Shown here piece by piece: positions 17,462 through 26,240 of a stretch of 64,000 nt of DNA. The notes beneath the pieces were generated by a model. That model had not been told where the DNA came from and searched no databases. It saw only the letters and a list, made by a program, of their open reading frames with translations. Position numbers and translations under genes: made by a program. Position 1 is the stretch's first letter. Every line of letters begins with the position of its first letter. Source of the stretch: Stappia sp. WLB 29 (lineage in GTDB: Bacteria; Pseudomonadota; Alphaproteobacteria; Rhizobiales; Stappiaceae); the NCBI RefSeq assembly GCF_023507705.1, contig NZ_JALBGD010000003.1, forward strand, positions 186,001-250,000. Reading direction: 5' to 3'.

Positions 17462-17854
17462 ATGGAACAGCACACCGGCGGATGCCTTTGCGGCAATGTG
17501 CGGTTTGCGGCAAGGGGGCGCCCCTATCGCGTCGGTCTGTGCCATTGTCTCGACTGTCGCAAGAACCACGGCGCGCTGTTTCACGCCTCGGCGATCTTTC
17601 CCGCCGATGCGGTGACCACCGACGGCGAAACCGGCGACTATCAGGGCCGGTTCTTCTGCCCGCGCTGCGGGTCGCCGGTCTTCGGGCGCAGCGAAGACGA
17701 AGTGATGATCAATCTCGGCGCGCTCGACGCGCCGGACCAGTTCACCCCGACCTACGAATTGTGGACCGTGCGACGGGAAGCCTGGTTGCCGGAGTTTCCG
17801 CTGAAATATCGTTACGAGCACGACCGTCCGGACGACAGCCGCACCGAGGACTAG
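17462..17854 (+). CDS. GFA (glutathione-dependent formaldehyde-activating/CENP-V-like) family protein
   Basis: This 130-residue zinc-binding protein has Cys pairs at GGCLCGNVRF, GLCHCLDCRK and FFCPRCGSPVF, the typical ligands of the GFA fold. Family members are annotated after a Paracoccus enzyme once thought to speed S-hydroxymethylglutathione formation, but a catalytic role is doubtful and most homologues are uncharacterised. ATG 17462 follows AGGAGACGGCG. It lies between the M48 protease and a DCC-family gene, all on the same strand and closely spaced. Confidence 0.88.
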   Translation: MEQHTGGCLCGNVRFAARGRPYRVGLCHCLDCRKNHGALFHASAIFPADAVTTDGETGDYQGRFFCPRCGSPVFGRSEDEVMINLGALDAPDQFTPTYELWTVRREAWLPEFPLKYRYEHDRPDDSRTED

Positions 17855-17874
17855 CGGAAAGTGGGGCGTAGCGG

Positions 17875-18339
17875 ATGACGGTGCGACAGGAGAGAGTTCC
17901 GTTTTCCTTCCGCAGCGATCCTCGCGTGCCGCCGTTCGACGATTTGGATCCGCTTGCAGTGATGGATGCCGAATGCGCCGTCTGCAGCTGGGGCGCGCGG
18001 ATGATCCATCGGCTCGACCGGTCCGGACGGGTTCGCATCTGCCCGGTGCAGACCCCGCTCGGCGCGGCCCTGCTTGAGCATTACGAGCTTGCGCCCGATG
18101 ACCCTTCGACATGGCTTTTCATCGACCGGGGCGTCGCGCATGCGGATTTCGACGCCATCATCCACGCCGGGCGCTGCTTCGGCGGCTGGGGACGGCTGAC
18201 GGCGGTCTTCCTGCTGCTGCCCCGACCGCTGCGCGACCGGCTCTACGGATGGCTTGCGCGCAATCGCTATGCCCTGTTCGGCCGCGGCGACATGTGCGCC
18301 CTGCCGGACCCTGCCTTCCGCAAACGGCTGCTGAGGTAG
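17875..18339 (+). CDS. DCC-family (DUF393) thiol-disulfide oxidoreductase-like protein
   Basis: The 154-residue protein contains DAECAVCSWGARMIHRLDR near residue 33, matching the DxxCxxC motif of DUF393. Downstream are the family pattern RVRICPVQTPLGAALL and FGGWGRLTAVFLLLPRPLRD. Members are predicted thioredoxin-like redox proteins without established substrates. ATG 17875 lies 20 bases after the GFA gene, so co-transcription with it is likely. Confidence 0.83.
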   Translation: MTVRQERVPFSFRSDPRVPPFDDLDPLAVMDAECAVCSWGARMIHRLDRSGRVRICPVQTPLGAALLEHYELAPDDPSTWLFIDRGVAHADFDAIIHAGRCFGGWGRLTAVFLLLPRPLRDRLYGWLARNRYALFGRGDMCALPDPAFRKRLLR

Positions 18340-18357
18340 ACAAGAGCCTGCTGACGG

Positions 18358-19308
18358 CTAGCCGCCGTCGACCTTGGCGTAGGGCTGCTGCTGGTGGCCG
18401 GCGAGATAGGCGAGGGAGCCGAGGCCGGAGGCTATCTGTTTGGCCGCCTTGAAGGCGCGGCGGCGCCCGCCCTCGGGCGAGACGGCGAAGCTTGCGGCGG
18501 CGGGCAGGAACAGGAAGGTGCCGCCGACAATCCGGCCAAGGCCCTTCAGCAGGCTGCGCAGGGCGGCCTTCTGCCTACCGGCGCGCTTTTCATGCAGGCG
18601 CGAAATGTTGCCGGCGACGCGGAAGGTGCGGTTCAGCTGCCAGCGCAGGGTCGTGCGGTTGACCGGGACGAGCTCCTCGACCAGCGCATCCGGGATCCAG
18701 ACGATGCGCCCGCCCGCATCGTGGACGCGGGTGAAGAAATCCGTGTCGCTGCCGCCGGTAAAGCGCATGGAGCCGTCGAAATGCAGGCCGAAACCGCCCG
18801 CCTCGCGCGCCCGGAACACCTTCGTCTCGACCAGGGTGTTATGGCCCTCGGCCTTGGTCAAAACGGTGCCGGACGGGCGCTTGTTGACCTGGTCGGGAAC
18901 CATCCAGGAGGGGGTCTCGGGCGGCCAGGTGTAGAGAACGCGGCCGTAGTGGACCTCGGCCGGGAGTGTGCGGGTCGCCTCGACCATGGTTTCCAGCCAG
19001 CCGGGATGGGCGATCTCGTCGTCGTCGATATAGAGCACCCGGTCGAAACCGGCACTCTCGGCAAAGGTGCCGCAGCGATCGCGGGCGAAGGGAATGCCGA
19101 GCTCGGGCTCCAGCACGTAGTGGATGGCCCAGCCGGTCTCCGCCGCCACCTCTTGCGCAACGTGGCGCGAAGTCTCGCGGTCGTGGTTCTCCACCACGAC
19201 GATCTCTGCCTGCACCCAGTCCGGAACCGACTGCGCGCAGACGGAGGCAAGGCACTCCCGCAACATCTTCGGCCGTTCTCTCGTGCAGATGGCGACGCAG
19301 AGTTTCAT
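18358..19308 (-). CDS. family 2 glycosyltransferase
   Basis: This 316-residue GT-A enzyme starts MKLCVAICTRERPKMLRECL. It has the nucleotide-sugar-binding acidic block VLYIDDDEIAHPGWLE (DxD-like) near residue 95 and the later segment GGSDTDFFTRVHDAGGRIVW. The C-terminal 80 residues are basic and include a possible membrane-associated stretch (LGRIVGGTFLFLPAAASFAV). It lies downstream of the GT11 fucosyltransferase on the same strand with 63 bases between, so the two may act on the same surface glycan. The donor sugar is not predictable. An upstream start at 19338 is possible. Confidence 0.9.
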   Translation of the reverse strand: MKLCVAICTRERPKMLRECLASVCAQSVPDWVQAEIVVVENHDRETSRHVAQEVAAETGWAIHYVLEPELGIPFARDRCGTFAESAGFDRVLYIDDDEIAHPGWLETMVEATRTLPAEVHYGRVLYTWPPETPSWMVPDQVNKRPSGTVLTKAEGHNTLVETKVFRAREAGGFGLHFDGSMRFTGGSDTDFFTRVHDAGGRIVWIPDALVEELVPVNRTTLRWQLNRTFRVAGNISRLHEKRAGRQKAALRSLLKGLGRIVGGTFLFLPAAASFAVSPEGGRRRAFKAAKQIASGLGSLAYLAGHQQQPYAKVDGG

Positions 19309-19371
19309 GAGCGCGCGGCTCCCTGTCCTGGCCCGCAAGCGGCCTGTTTCCGTCAGGGGAGTACCTGTTTC

Positions 19372-20289
19372 TCAGACGAGAATCCAGCCGGCGGGGAAGA
19401 GTTCGTCGACATAGACCCGGCGCAGCTCGTCGCGGGCGAACCACTTTCGCGGGGCGATAACATGGCGGTCCGGGTTGCGGCCGAGCCAGGCGCCCCACCA
19501 GCTGAAGCTGGAATTGGCGATGACGTGGTGGGCGCAGCGGCTCATCAGGTAGAGATCCTGCTCGCGGGTCTGGCCCTCGACCAGGGTGCGGCGGGGCAAC
19601 TTGCGCGTCAACTCGTCGGCGGCTGCGATGTCGTCGGAAAAGACCAGCCAGGTCGCGTCCGGCACCAGCTGCGCCATCAGCTCGGCCGCGCGCATGTAAT
19701 GCTCCGCACCGAGCAGGCCATGGGTAGCGGTGGTCTTGGCGTTGGCGGCATAGTCGCCGCGCCGCACATGCAGCGAGACGCTGGTCGGGGCGTCGGCGAG
19801 CGCAAGGCGGGCAGGATCGATGGTCGCGGCCACATGGTCGAGGGAGAAGAGGGCGCGGATCTCGTCGCGGCAGTCGGCAAAGAACTGCTCGGACTGGAAA
19901 TAGCCGGCGAGATAGGTGCCGGCACGAAGCGAGAAGAATTCGTCGCCGTGGCAAAAATCCTTCTGGAAGTAGCTCGGTCCCGGCCAGAGCTTCTGCCGTT
20001 TCTTGCCCTCGCCGCGCCCCAGCGCACCGAGCAGCCGCGCCTTCAGCGAACTCGTGTCCGGCTGCCAGATGCGCGGAGACAGGCCGAACAGGTCGAGGCC
20101 GAAGGCGGCATGGGCGAAATCGAGATCGAGAGGGTCGACGAGCAGGTTGACGCCGAGGCGCTTCGCCAGTGCGTGGCCGGCGGCATACTGGAACATCTGG
20201 TTGCCGAGCCCGCCCCAGATCCGCATGCAGACCGGATCGTCGCCGTCCGCGTTGCCCGTTTCCGCCTGCTGCCCGTTTCCGGCTGCCAT
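19372..20289 (-). CDS. alpha-1,2-fucosyltransferase (GT11 family)
   Basis: GT11 enzymes transfer L-fucose from GDP-L-fucose to galactose. Diagnostic motifs are present: GGLGNQMFQYAAG near residue 27, SLHVRRGDYA (the GDP-fucose-binding HxRRGDY) near 172, and VIANSSFSWWGAWLG near the C-terminus. ATG 20289 (AAGGA eleven bases upstream) gives 305 residues. ATG 20331 would add 14. The donor would come from Gmd and Fcl, encoded at 39.9-42.0 kb. The gene probably forms a pair with the GT2 gene that follows. GT11 genes are patchily distributed, so horizontal acquisition is possible. Confidence 0.9.
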   Translation of the reverse strand: MAAGNGQQAETGNADGDDPVCMRIWGGLGNQMFQYAAGHALAKRLGVNLLVDPLDLDFAHAAFGLDLFGLSPRIWQPDTSSLKARLLGALGRGEGKKRQKLWPGPSYFQKDFCHGDEFFSLRAGTYLAGYFQSEQFFADCRDEIRALFSLDHVAATIDPARLALADAPTSVSLHVRRGDYAANAKTTATHGLLGAEHYMRAAELMAQLVPDATWLVFSDDIAAADELTRKLPRRTLVEGQTREQDLYLMSRCAHHVIANSSFSWWGAWLGRNPDRHVIAPRKWFARDELRRVYVDELFPAGWILV

Positions 20290-20482
20290 CGCTCGCCCCG
20301 TCCTTGCTGATCCGCTCTTGTTAGTCGGCATCGCTGCAGCGGACAAGCACGGCCACAAAGCCGCATGGATGCTTGAGCAAGGTCAAGGTCGCTCCGGTAC
20401 CCTCGATGTATTCATTGATACGAGGCAAACACCCTGCATTCGGCGGCCCGGCAGGCCACCGGCGTTTCCTGAGCGGGGTGCT

Positions 20483-21190
20483 CTACCAGGAGTGCTCTTC
20501 GCCGTTCCACTGCAGGAAGCGGCCGGTATCGGCGAGAGTGAGGCCGGTCGCGACGGAGAAGATGCCGGCGGCGCTTTCCTGCGGATCGATCTCGGCGCTG
20601 CTGCCGCCCATGTCGGTGCGCACCCAGCCCGGATGCATGACGACGACGCAGATGCCTTCGTCCTGAAGGTCGACGGCAAGGCCCTGCATGGCCTTGTTCA
20701 CCGCCGCCTTGGAGCTGCGATAGGCGTAGCTGCCGCTGCGCGGACGGGCGAGCGAGCCCATCTGGCTGGAAATCGTGACGATGCGCGGGGTGGCGGCGCG
20801 CCGCAGCTGCGGCCGCAGGGCCAGCGCCATGCGCATGGGGGCGAGGGTGTTCACCTGCAATTCGTGCTCCCAGGCCGCGAAGTCGAGATCGTCGAGCGAC
20901 TGGTGCGGATTGAGGACGCCGGCATTGTTGAGCAGCACATCGACGGGAGTTTCCCCAAGAGCCTGCGCGAGTGCGGCGACGGACGCCCCGTCCGTCACGT
21001 CGAGAGCATGGATGGTCAGCCGGTCCGGATGGGCGGCAGCGAGGTCCGCAAGCGCTTCGGCGTGTCCGGGCGCGCGGCAGCCGGCATGGATGCGCCATCC
21101 GCCTGCAGCGAGGAAGCGGCGTGCGAGCTCCAGCCCGATGCCGCGATTGGCACCGGTGAGCACGAGCGTGGAGGTGGCAGGCGAGGTCAT
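20483..21190 (-). CDS. short-chain dehydrogenase/reductase
   Basis: This 235-residue classical SDR has the cofactor motif TGANRGIGLELA at residues 10-21, LDVTD, NNAGV, and the catalytic Ser-Tyr-Lys set as ISSQMGSL followed by YAYRSSKAAVNKA. The HPGWVRTDMGG block is typical of the C-factor/sniffer-like carbonyl reductase subgroup. The substrate is unknown. It starts at ATG 21190 and stands alone, transcribed divergently from the small hypothetical gene at 21332. Confidence 0.92.
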   Translation of the reverse strand: MTSPATSTLVLTGANRGIGLELARRFLAAGGWRIHAGCRAPGHAEALADLAAAHPDRLTIHALDVTDGASVAALAQALGETPVDVLLNNAGVLNPHQSLDDLDFAAWEHELQVNTLAPMRMALALRPQLRRAATPRIVTISSQMGSLARPRSGSYAYRSSKAAVNKAMQGLAVDLQDEGICVVVMHPGWVRTDMGGSSAEIDPQESAAGIFSVATGLTLADTGRFLQWNGEEHSW

Positions 21191-21331
21191 GGGACGGCTC
21201 CGGCAGGAGAGGCTCCGCGGCGGCGGCGGAGGGGCGGGGCGATGACAGGCTTGGTAAACGCGGCTACAAGGTCGCGCAAGCGGTCGCCGGGTCACGATCC
21301 GGTGCGAAACGTCACAATGCGGAATGCAGCG

Positions 21332-21751
21332 ATGAGCAGCGAGCAGATTGGCCCCTTCCTGGGAACCTGGATCCTCGACCTGGACGAGAGCGAGTTCGAC
21401 CAGAGCGACCTGCCGCAGGCGGCGACCTGCCGGATCGAGGAGGAATTCGGCCTGGTGACGATCCGCATGTCGATCATCTCGTCGAGCGGCGAGGAGATCT
21501 CCGGCGAGATCACCGGCGTGCCGGGAGCGCCGGGGGCGCGGCTGTCGGAAAGCGGGCTGGCCGACCGGCTGCTGCTCTATTTCGAGGACGAGCACACGCT
21601 CACCTCGGAGGCCAAGCGCGGCAATCTCACCCTGATGACGGCGCGGCGGCGCCTGTCCGACGACGGGCAGAGCCTGGAAGTGGAGCAGAGTGTCGAGGTA
21701 CCGGGGCAGGGGTCGGTGGTGAACACCGGCATCTATCGTCGCGCTCAGTAG
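21332..21751 (+). CDS. conserved hypothetical protein, probably beta-rich
   Basis: This encodes 139 acidic residues starting MSSEQIGPFLGTWILDLDES. There is no signal peptide, membrane segment or recognised motif. The pattern of short alternating strands (GTWILDLDES, LVTIRMSIISSSGEEISGEI, DRLLLYFEDEHTL, GNLTLMTARRRL, GQSLEVEQSVEVP) resembles lipocalin-like or other beta-barrel ligand-binding folds, but I cannot name a family. ATG 21317 is an alternative start five codons upstream. Confidence 0.68.
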   Translation: MSSEQIGPFLGTWILDLDESEFDQSDLPQAATCRIEEEFGLVTIRMSIISSSGEEISGEITGVPGAPGARLSESGLADRLLLYFEDEHTLTSEAKRGNLTLMTARRRLSDDGQSLEVEQSVEVPGQGSVVNTGIYRRAQ

Positions 21752-21769
21752 GGCCTGCCTTTTCGCCCC

Positions 21770-22258
21770 TCAGATCAGGTTTGGCCAGCGCATCAGGGCC
21801 AGCACGCCGCCCCACAGGACGAGCGACAGCACCCCGGCCAGGCGGAAGCGCGAGATGGTGCCGCGCGAATCGACCTGATCCAGCAGGCGCCAGGCCGGAA
21901 CCAGCCGCAGCAGCAAGGCATTGACGGCGAGTGCGGCAAGAAGGACGGTCTTCGCCTGGAAGGCAGGATCGCCGGCAATCGCGACGGGGCGCGTCGACAT
22001 CAGGGCGATGCCGCTGGCAAGCGCGATCAGCAGGCCGACAAAGGCCGTCTGGCCGAGCACGCGCGCAAGGTCCGCAAGCGGGGCGGAGCGCCAGAACCCG
22101 ATCAGCCGCAGGTTGAGCGGCAGGACCGCGCCGACCAGCATCAATGTCCCGAACAGATGGGCGGCGGCGGCGGCTTCGCGCAGGTCCGCTGAGCCGGCCA
22201 TCATGCGGGCGAGCTGCGATCCGGCGAGGAATTCGAGGAGCGGGGTGATATCCGGCAT
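21770..22258 (-). CDS. four-helix integral membrane protein (DUF6644-like)
   Basis: The 162-residue protein has about four hydrophobic helices, including AAAAAHLFGTLMLVGAVLPL, VLGQTAFVGLLIALASGIAL, KTVLLAALAVNALLLRLVPA and LAGVLSLVLWGGVLALM. The spacing of the HLFGTLMLVGA and LRLIGF blocks resembles DUF6644-type proteins, but that match is from memory. The function is unknown. ATG 22258 is used because the longer frame to 22369 adds only charged, unlike sequence. It is transcribed divergently from the GNAT gene. Confidence 0.7.
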   Translation of the reverse strand: MPDITPLLEFLAGSQLARMMAGSADLREAAAAAHLFGTLMLVGAVLPLNLRLIGFWRSAPLADLARVLGQTAFVGLLIALASGIALMSTRPVAIAGDPAFQAKTVLLAALAVNALLLRLVPAWRLLDQVDSRGTISRFRLAGVLSLVLWGGVLALMRWPNLI

Positions 22259-22448
22259 ATCCCGACAGGCTTGCGAACGATGATCGTCCCTTCCCCGATA
22301 GCCTGATTCTCTTTGCTGCGGGGCGCAAGTCCTGCGGTTTTGCGCCTGGAGGGGCGATTTTTCTTGCAAGGCCCGGCAAGGCGATTACGTCTCGAACTGT
22401 CCGATCAACCTGAGGGTGAAATTGCGGGGGCAACGACAGGAGCTGGCG

Positions 22449-23045
22449 ATGAACGTGCTTTCTCATGTGCGTCCTGGCGACGAGATGGCGGCGACGCGGA
22501 TCTATTGCGAGGCGCTGATCCAGAAACTGCGGCCGTTCTTCGGCACGGCGGATGCGGCAGCAGAGTTCCTCGCGCCACATCTGCGCCATGACCGCGGCGT
22601 CTGCGCCGTCATCGATGGCCGGCTCGTCGGCATTGCCGGGTATCGTCTCGACGGGCATGGACTGTTCGAGCCGAAGTGGCGGCATTTCCGTGAGCGTTTC
22701 AGCCTGATGGGAACGGCGATCCGGGTTGCGGGCCTCGCTCTGCTCGACAAGGAGGAAGACGAGGACGTGCTGCCGATGGATGGAATTGCGGTCAGACAAG
22801 GGGCGCGCGGTGCCGGCGTCGGCAGCGCGCTGCTGGCCGAGATCGTCGCGATGGCCCGGCGCGCCGGCAAGCGGGCGGTAAGGCTCGACGTCGTCGATAC
22901 CAATCCGCGGGCCAAGGCGCTCTATCTGCGCTGCGGCTTCGTCGAGGAGGGGCGACGCCGGCTCGACCTGCTGCGGCCGGTCTTCGGCTTTGCTTCGGTC
23001 ACGACCATGCGACACTACCTCACGGACGCGGCAGGGAGTGCATGA
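22449..23045 (+). CDS. GNAT-family N-acetyltransferase
   Basis: This 198-residue protein has the acetyl-CoA-binding motif A as DGIAVRQGARGAGVGSALL and the C-terminal motif B region NPRAKALYLRCGFVEEGRRR. The acceptor substrate is unknown. ATG 22449 is chosen because AGGAG lies six bases upstream. The stop overlaps the start of the MFS transporter gene by four bases (ATGA), so the two are translated together, and the acetyltransferase may modify or detoxify a compound exported by the transporter. Confidence 0.88.
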   Translation: MNVLSHVRPGDEMAATRIYCEALIQKLRPFFGTADAAAEFLAPHLRHDRGVCAVIDGRLVGIAGYRLDGHGLFEPKWRHFRERFSLMGTAIRVAGLALLDKEEDEDVLPMDGIAVRQGARGAGVGSALLAEIVAMARRAGKRAVRLDVVDTNPRAKALYLRCGFVEEGRRRLDLLRPVFGFASVTTMRHYLTDAAGSA

Positions 23046-24283
23046 GCGAGACCGGGGAGAGGGTCGAGACCGGACAGCTGCCGTCGCCGACCGCGCCGGT
23101 GCCCGACCGGCCGCAGGTGGCAGAGGTGGCGGAGCACGTGCCCGGCGCGCCGCAGACGCTCGACCGCGCGGCGATTGCAGTGGTGCTGATGCTTGTCGGC
23201 GTGTTCGGCCTGGCGCAGGGGCTCACCTATCCGCTGCTCTCCTTCATCCTGGAGCGGCAGGGAACGCCGGCCTGGCTGATCGGCAGCAATGCCGCCATGA
23301 TGGCGCTGGGCTTGATCCTGTCCGCGCCCCTGGTGCCGCAGCTGGCGATCCGTTTCGGTGCGGCACGGCTGGCCATTGCCAGTGCGCTGCTGCTGGCGGT
23401 GCTGTTCGCGCTGATCGGCACGGTGCAGTCGCTGTGGCTGTGGTTTCCGGCGCGTTTCCTGCTCGGCGTCGGCATCAACGGGCTCTACATTTCCAGCGAG
23501 ACCTGGGTGAACCAGCTGGCCCCCGACCGGATCCGCGGCCGCATGCTCGGCCTCTATGCGACGGCGCTTGCCGCCGGCTTTGCGCTCGGCCCGGCGACGT
23601 TGACGGTGACCGGCACGCGAACGCTCACGCCGTTCCTTCTTTGTATCGCGGTCTGTCTGGTCTGTGCGCTGCTGATTGCCTCGATCCGCCATCGGCTGCC
23701 GCGGTTTGCCGCCGGCGAAAGCGGGTCGATCCGCGCCGTTGCGCCGCTGATCCCGTTCCTGCTGGTGGTGACCGGCATCGCCGCCGCCTTCGACCAGGCG
23801 ATTCTGACGCTGTTCCCGGTCTACGGCCTCGGTCACGGCCTCGACGAGGCGGCGGTGGCAACGGCGCTTGCCGTGCTGATCGTCGGCAACATCGTCTTCC
23901 AGGTGCCGATCGGCACGATGGCCGACCGCTGGGGTCCGCGCCTCGTTATGGTCGTTCTGTGTCTGCTGACCATTGCCGGCGCCGCGTTGCTGCCGGTGCT
24001 GATCGAGACGAAATGGCCGCTCTGGGCGATGCTTTTCGTCTGGGGATCCTCGGCCTATGGCGTCTACACCATCGCACTGATGGAGCTCGGCCGCCGTTTC
24101 ACCGGCGCCATGCTGATCGCCGGCAATGCCGGCTTTGCGGTAATGTGGGGCGTGGGCGGCTTTACGGGGCCGGCGATCTCCGGTCTTGCCATCGATCTCG
24201 CCGGCCTCTCCGGCCTGCCGATGCTGCTCGGCGGCGTCTACGTGCTGCTGCTGGCGGCGACCCTGCTTCGTCGGCGAGGCTGA
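23042..24283 (+). CDS. MFS transporter
   Basis: This is a 413-residue major facilitator with about twelve hydrophobic segments after a 40-residue acidic/Pro-rich cytoplasmic N-terminus. The motif-A region between helices 2 and 3 reads APLVPQLAIRFGAARLAI, and the central loop is basic. SETWVNQLAPDRIRGRMLGL is typical of the YcaD/UMF-like MFS group. The substrate is unknown. It is translationally coupled to the upstream GNAT gene and converges on the gamma-glutamyltransferase gene, with a small GATCCT/AGGATC hairpin (24291-24306) between them. Confidence 0.92.
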   Translation: MSETGERVETGQLPSPTAPVPDRPQVAEVAEHVPGAPQTLDRAAIAVVLMLVGVFGLAQGLTYPLLSFILERQGTPAWLIGSNAAMMALGLILSAPLVPQLAIRFGAARLAIASALLLAVLFALIGTVQSLWLWFPARFLLGVGINGLYISSETWVNQLAPDRIRGRMLGLYATALAAGFALGPATLTVTGTRTLTPFLLCIAVCLVCALLIASIRHRLPRFAAGESGSIRAVAPLIPFLLVVTGIAAAFDQAILTLFPVYGLGHGLDEAAVATALAVLIVGNIVFQVPIGTMADRWGPRLVMVVLCLLTIAGAALLPVLIETKWPLWAMLFVWGSSAYGVYTIALMELGRRFTGAMLIAGNAGFAVMWGVGGFTGPAISGLAIDLAGLSGLPMLLGGVYVLLLAATLLRRRG

Positions 24284-24304
24284 GCCCGCCGATCCTTTGC
24301 AGGA

Positions 24305-26080
24305 TCAGTTGCCGGCGGCCAGTGCACCCTGCACCCGCGGGTCCGAGGCGCCGGCCAAGCCATTCTCGACCGCCATCACCGACTGGGTGGAGCCCATGGT
24401 GGCGCGCTCCTCCACCGTATGGCCGAGCCCGCGCAGGATCGCCAGCGTGTCCGGCGAGAAGCCGTCCTCGATGCGGATCTCGTCCGGCAGCCACTGATGG
24501 TGCATGCGCGGTGCGGCGGTCGCCTCGGCGATGTTCATGCCGTGGTCGACCACGTTGAGGATGATCTGCAACACGGTGGTGATGATGCGGCTGCCGCCGG
24601 GAGAGCCGGTGGCCAATACCAGCCGGCCGTCGCGAAACACCAGCGTCGGGCTCATCGAGGAGAGCGGCCGCTTGCGCGGCGCGACGGCGTTGGCATCGCC
24701 GCCGATGAGGCCGTAGGCGTTCGGCACGCCGGGCTTGGCGGAGAAGTCGTCGAGCTCGTTGTTGAGCAGGATGCCTGTGTCGCCGGCCATCATGCCGACG
24801 CCGTAGGAGAAGTTGAGCGTGTAGGTGTTGGAGACCGCATTGCCCTCACCGTCCACCACCGAATAATGCGTGGTCTCCTCGCTTTCGTAAGGCGCCGGCT
24901 TGCCGGGAGAGAGCCCGTCGGCGGGCGTCGCCTTTTCTGTGTCGAAATCGGCCATTCGCGAGGTGGCATAGGCCTTGGATGTCAGGCCCTTTACCGGAAT
25001 ATCGACGAAGTCGGGATCGCCGAGGAACTCCGAGCGGTCCGCATAGGCCCGCTTCATCGCCTCGGCCATGACATGGAGCGTTGCTGCCGAACCGGAGCCG
25101 GATGCGGCAAGGTCGAAGGGCTCCAGCATGTTGAGGATCTCCACGAGATGCACGCCGCCGGAGGAGGGGGGCGGCATGGAGACGACCTCGTAGCCGCGAT
25201 AGGTGCCCGAGACGGGCTCGCGCCATTTCGCCTCGTAGGCGGCAAGGTCGTCGGCGGTCATGTCGCCGCCGCCTTCGCGGACGCGTGCCGCGATCGCTTC
25301 TGCGACCGTTCCCTTGTAGAAGCCGTCCGGGCCTTCGTCGGCGATCTTCTGCAGCGTTGCGGCGAGCTGCGGCTGGCGCAGGGTCTCGCCGGGCTCGTAG
25401 AAGCCGCCGTCGGCCTTGTAGAAGGTCGCGAGCGCCGCAGGATCCTTCGACAGGCGGGGCAGGGCCTGTTTTAAGGAGCCGGAAAGATCGTCGGAGACGG
25501 GAAAGCCGTCGCGGGCAAGCGCGATGGCGGGGGCGAGCAGCTCCGCGAAGCTGAAGCGGCCGCTGCCATGGCGGGCATGGGCGGCATGTAAACCGGCGAC
25601 CGTTCCCGGAACGCCGACGGCAAGGCCGGAATAGCGGGATTTCTCGCTGTCGGCATTTCCCTCGGCATCGAGGAACATGTCCCGGCTGGCCGCGGCAGGG
25701 GCGAGCTCGCGATAGTCGAGAGCCAGCGTCTCCCCGCTCTCGGCCATGTGGACCAGCATGAAGCCGCCGCCGCCGATATTGCCGGCGCGCGGCAGGGTTA
25801 CGGCAAGGGCGAAGCCGACCGCCACCGCCGCATCGACCGCATTGCCGCCGGCAGCGAGGATGTCGCGGCCGACGCGGGTCGCGGTCGCTTCCTGGCTGGC
25901 GACCATGCCGCTGCGGGCAAGCACCGGGTGGAAGCGGTCCGAGCCGGAGAGGATCGGCGCCGGCTGGGGCGCGGCTGGAGCGGCTGTCTGGGCAAGGCCG
26001 GGTCCTGCCCACAAGAGGCAGGCGGCAAGGGCGGCGCTGGCGATCCTGCGCGCCGGTGCCCGCTTGGGTGTCCTGTTCAT
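24305..26080 (-). CDS. ggt: gamma-glutamyltransferase, periplasmic
   Basis: This 591-residue Ntn-hydrolase has a Sec signal peptide (ARRIASAALAACLLWAGPGL, then AQ). It cleaves gamma-glutamyl bonds such as that of glutathione and is made as a proenzyme that self-cleaves before a Thr. The cleavage region reads EETTHYSVVDGEGNAVSNTY, with the nucleophile Thr near residue 403. The substrate-binding SSMSPTLVF, GSPGGSRIITTVLQ and the N-terminal GGNAVDAAVAVGFAL are also seen. ATG 26080 is preferred, with GTG 26092 four codons upstream possible. A second, cytosolic-looking paralogue lies at 59852-61444. Confidence 0.94.
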   Translation of the reverse strand: MNRTPKRAPARRIASAALAACLLWAGPGLAQTAAPAAPQPAPILSGSDRFHPVLARSGMVASQEATATRVGRDILAAGGNAVDAAVAVGFALAVTLPRAGNIGGGGFMLVHMAESGETLALDYRELAPAAASRDMFLDAEGNADSEKSRYSGLAVGVPGTVAGLHAAHARHGSGRFSFAELLAPAIALARDGFPVSDDLSGSLKQALPRLSKDPAALATFYKADGGFYEPGETLRQPQLAATLQKIADEGPDGFYKGTVAEAIAARVREGGGDMTADDLAAYEAKWREPVSGTYRGYEVVSMPPPSSGGVHLVEILNMLEPFDLAASGSGSAATLHVMAEAMKRAYADRSEFLGDPDFVDIPVKGLTSKAYATSRMADFDTEKATPADGLSPGKPAPYESEETTHYSVVDGEGNAVSNTYTLNFSYGVGMMAGDTGILLNNELDDFSAKPGVPNAYGLIGGDANAVAPRKRPLSSMSPTLVFRDGRLVLATGSPGGSRIITTVLQIILNVVDHGMNIAEATAAPRMHHQWLPDEIRIEDGFSPDTLAILRGLGHTVEERATMGSTQSVMAVENGLAGASDPRVQGALAAGN

Positions 26081-26175
26081 CGTCTCACTCACTTCCGGTA
26101 TGCTGTTCTGGACGGGCAGTCTGTCGGCTTTTGGCCGGCGCGGCCAGCCCTGTCAGGATTGCTGGGAGCGGACGC

Positions 26176-26212
26176 AAAAAAAACGGCGCGGCCCGCAAGG
26201 GACCGCGCCGCG
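26176..26212 (-). terminator. Rho-independent terminator of asd
   Basis: Read on the minus strand, GGCGCGG and CCGCGCC flank a CCC/GGG extension with a one-base bulge and a TTGC loop, followed at once by eight T residues. It lies just after the asd stop and before the ggt gene. Confidence 0.92.
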
Positions 26213-26240
26213 CAGCATACGGATTGGGAAAGGAGGTGCC

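Noticed and set aside
18394-20310. Long plus-strand frame opposite the two glycosyltransferase genes
   Set aside because: Both minus-strand genes show clear catalytic motifs, and the opposite frame is compositionally biased filler.
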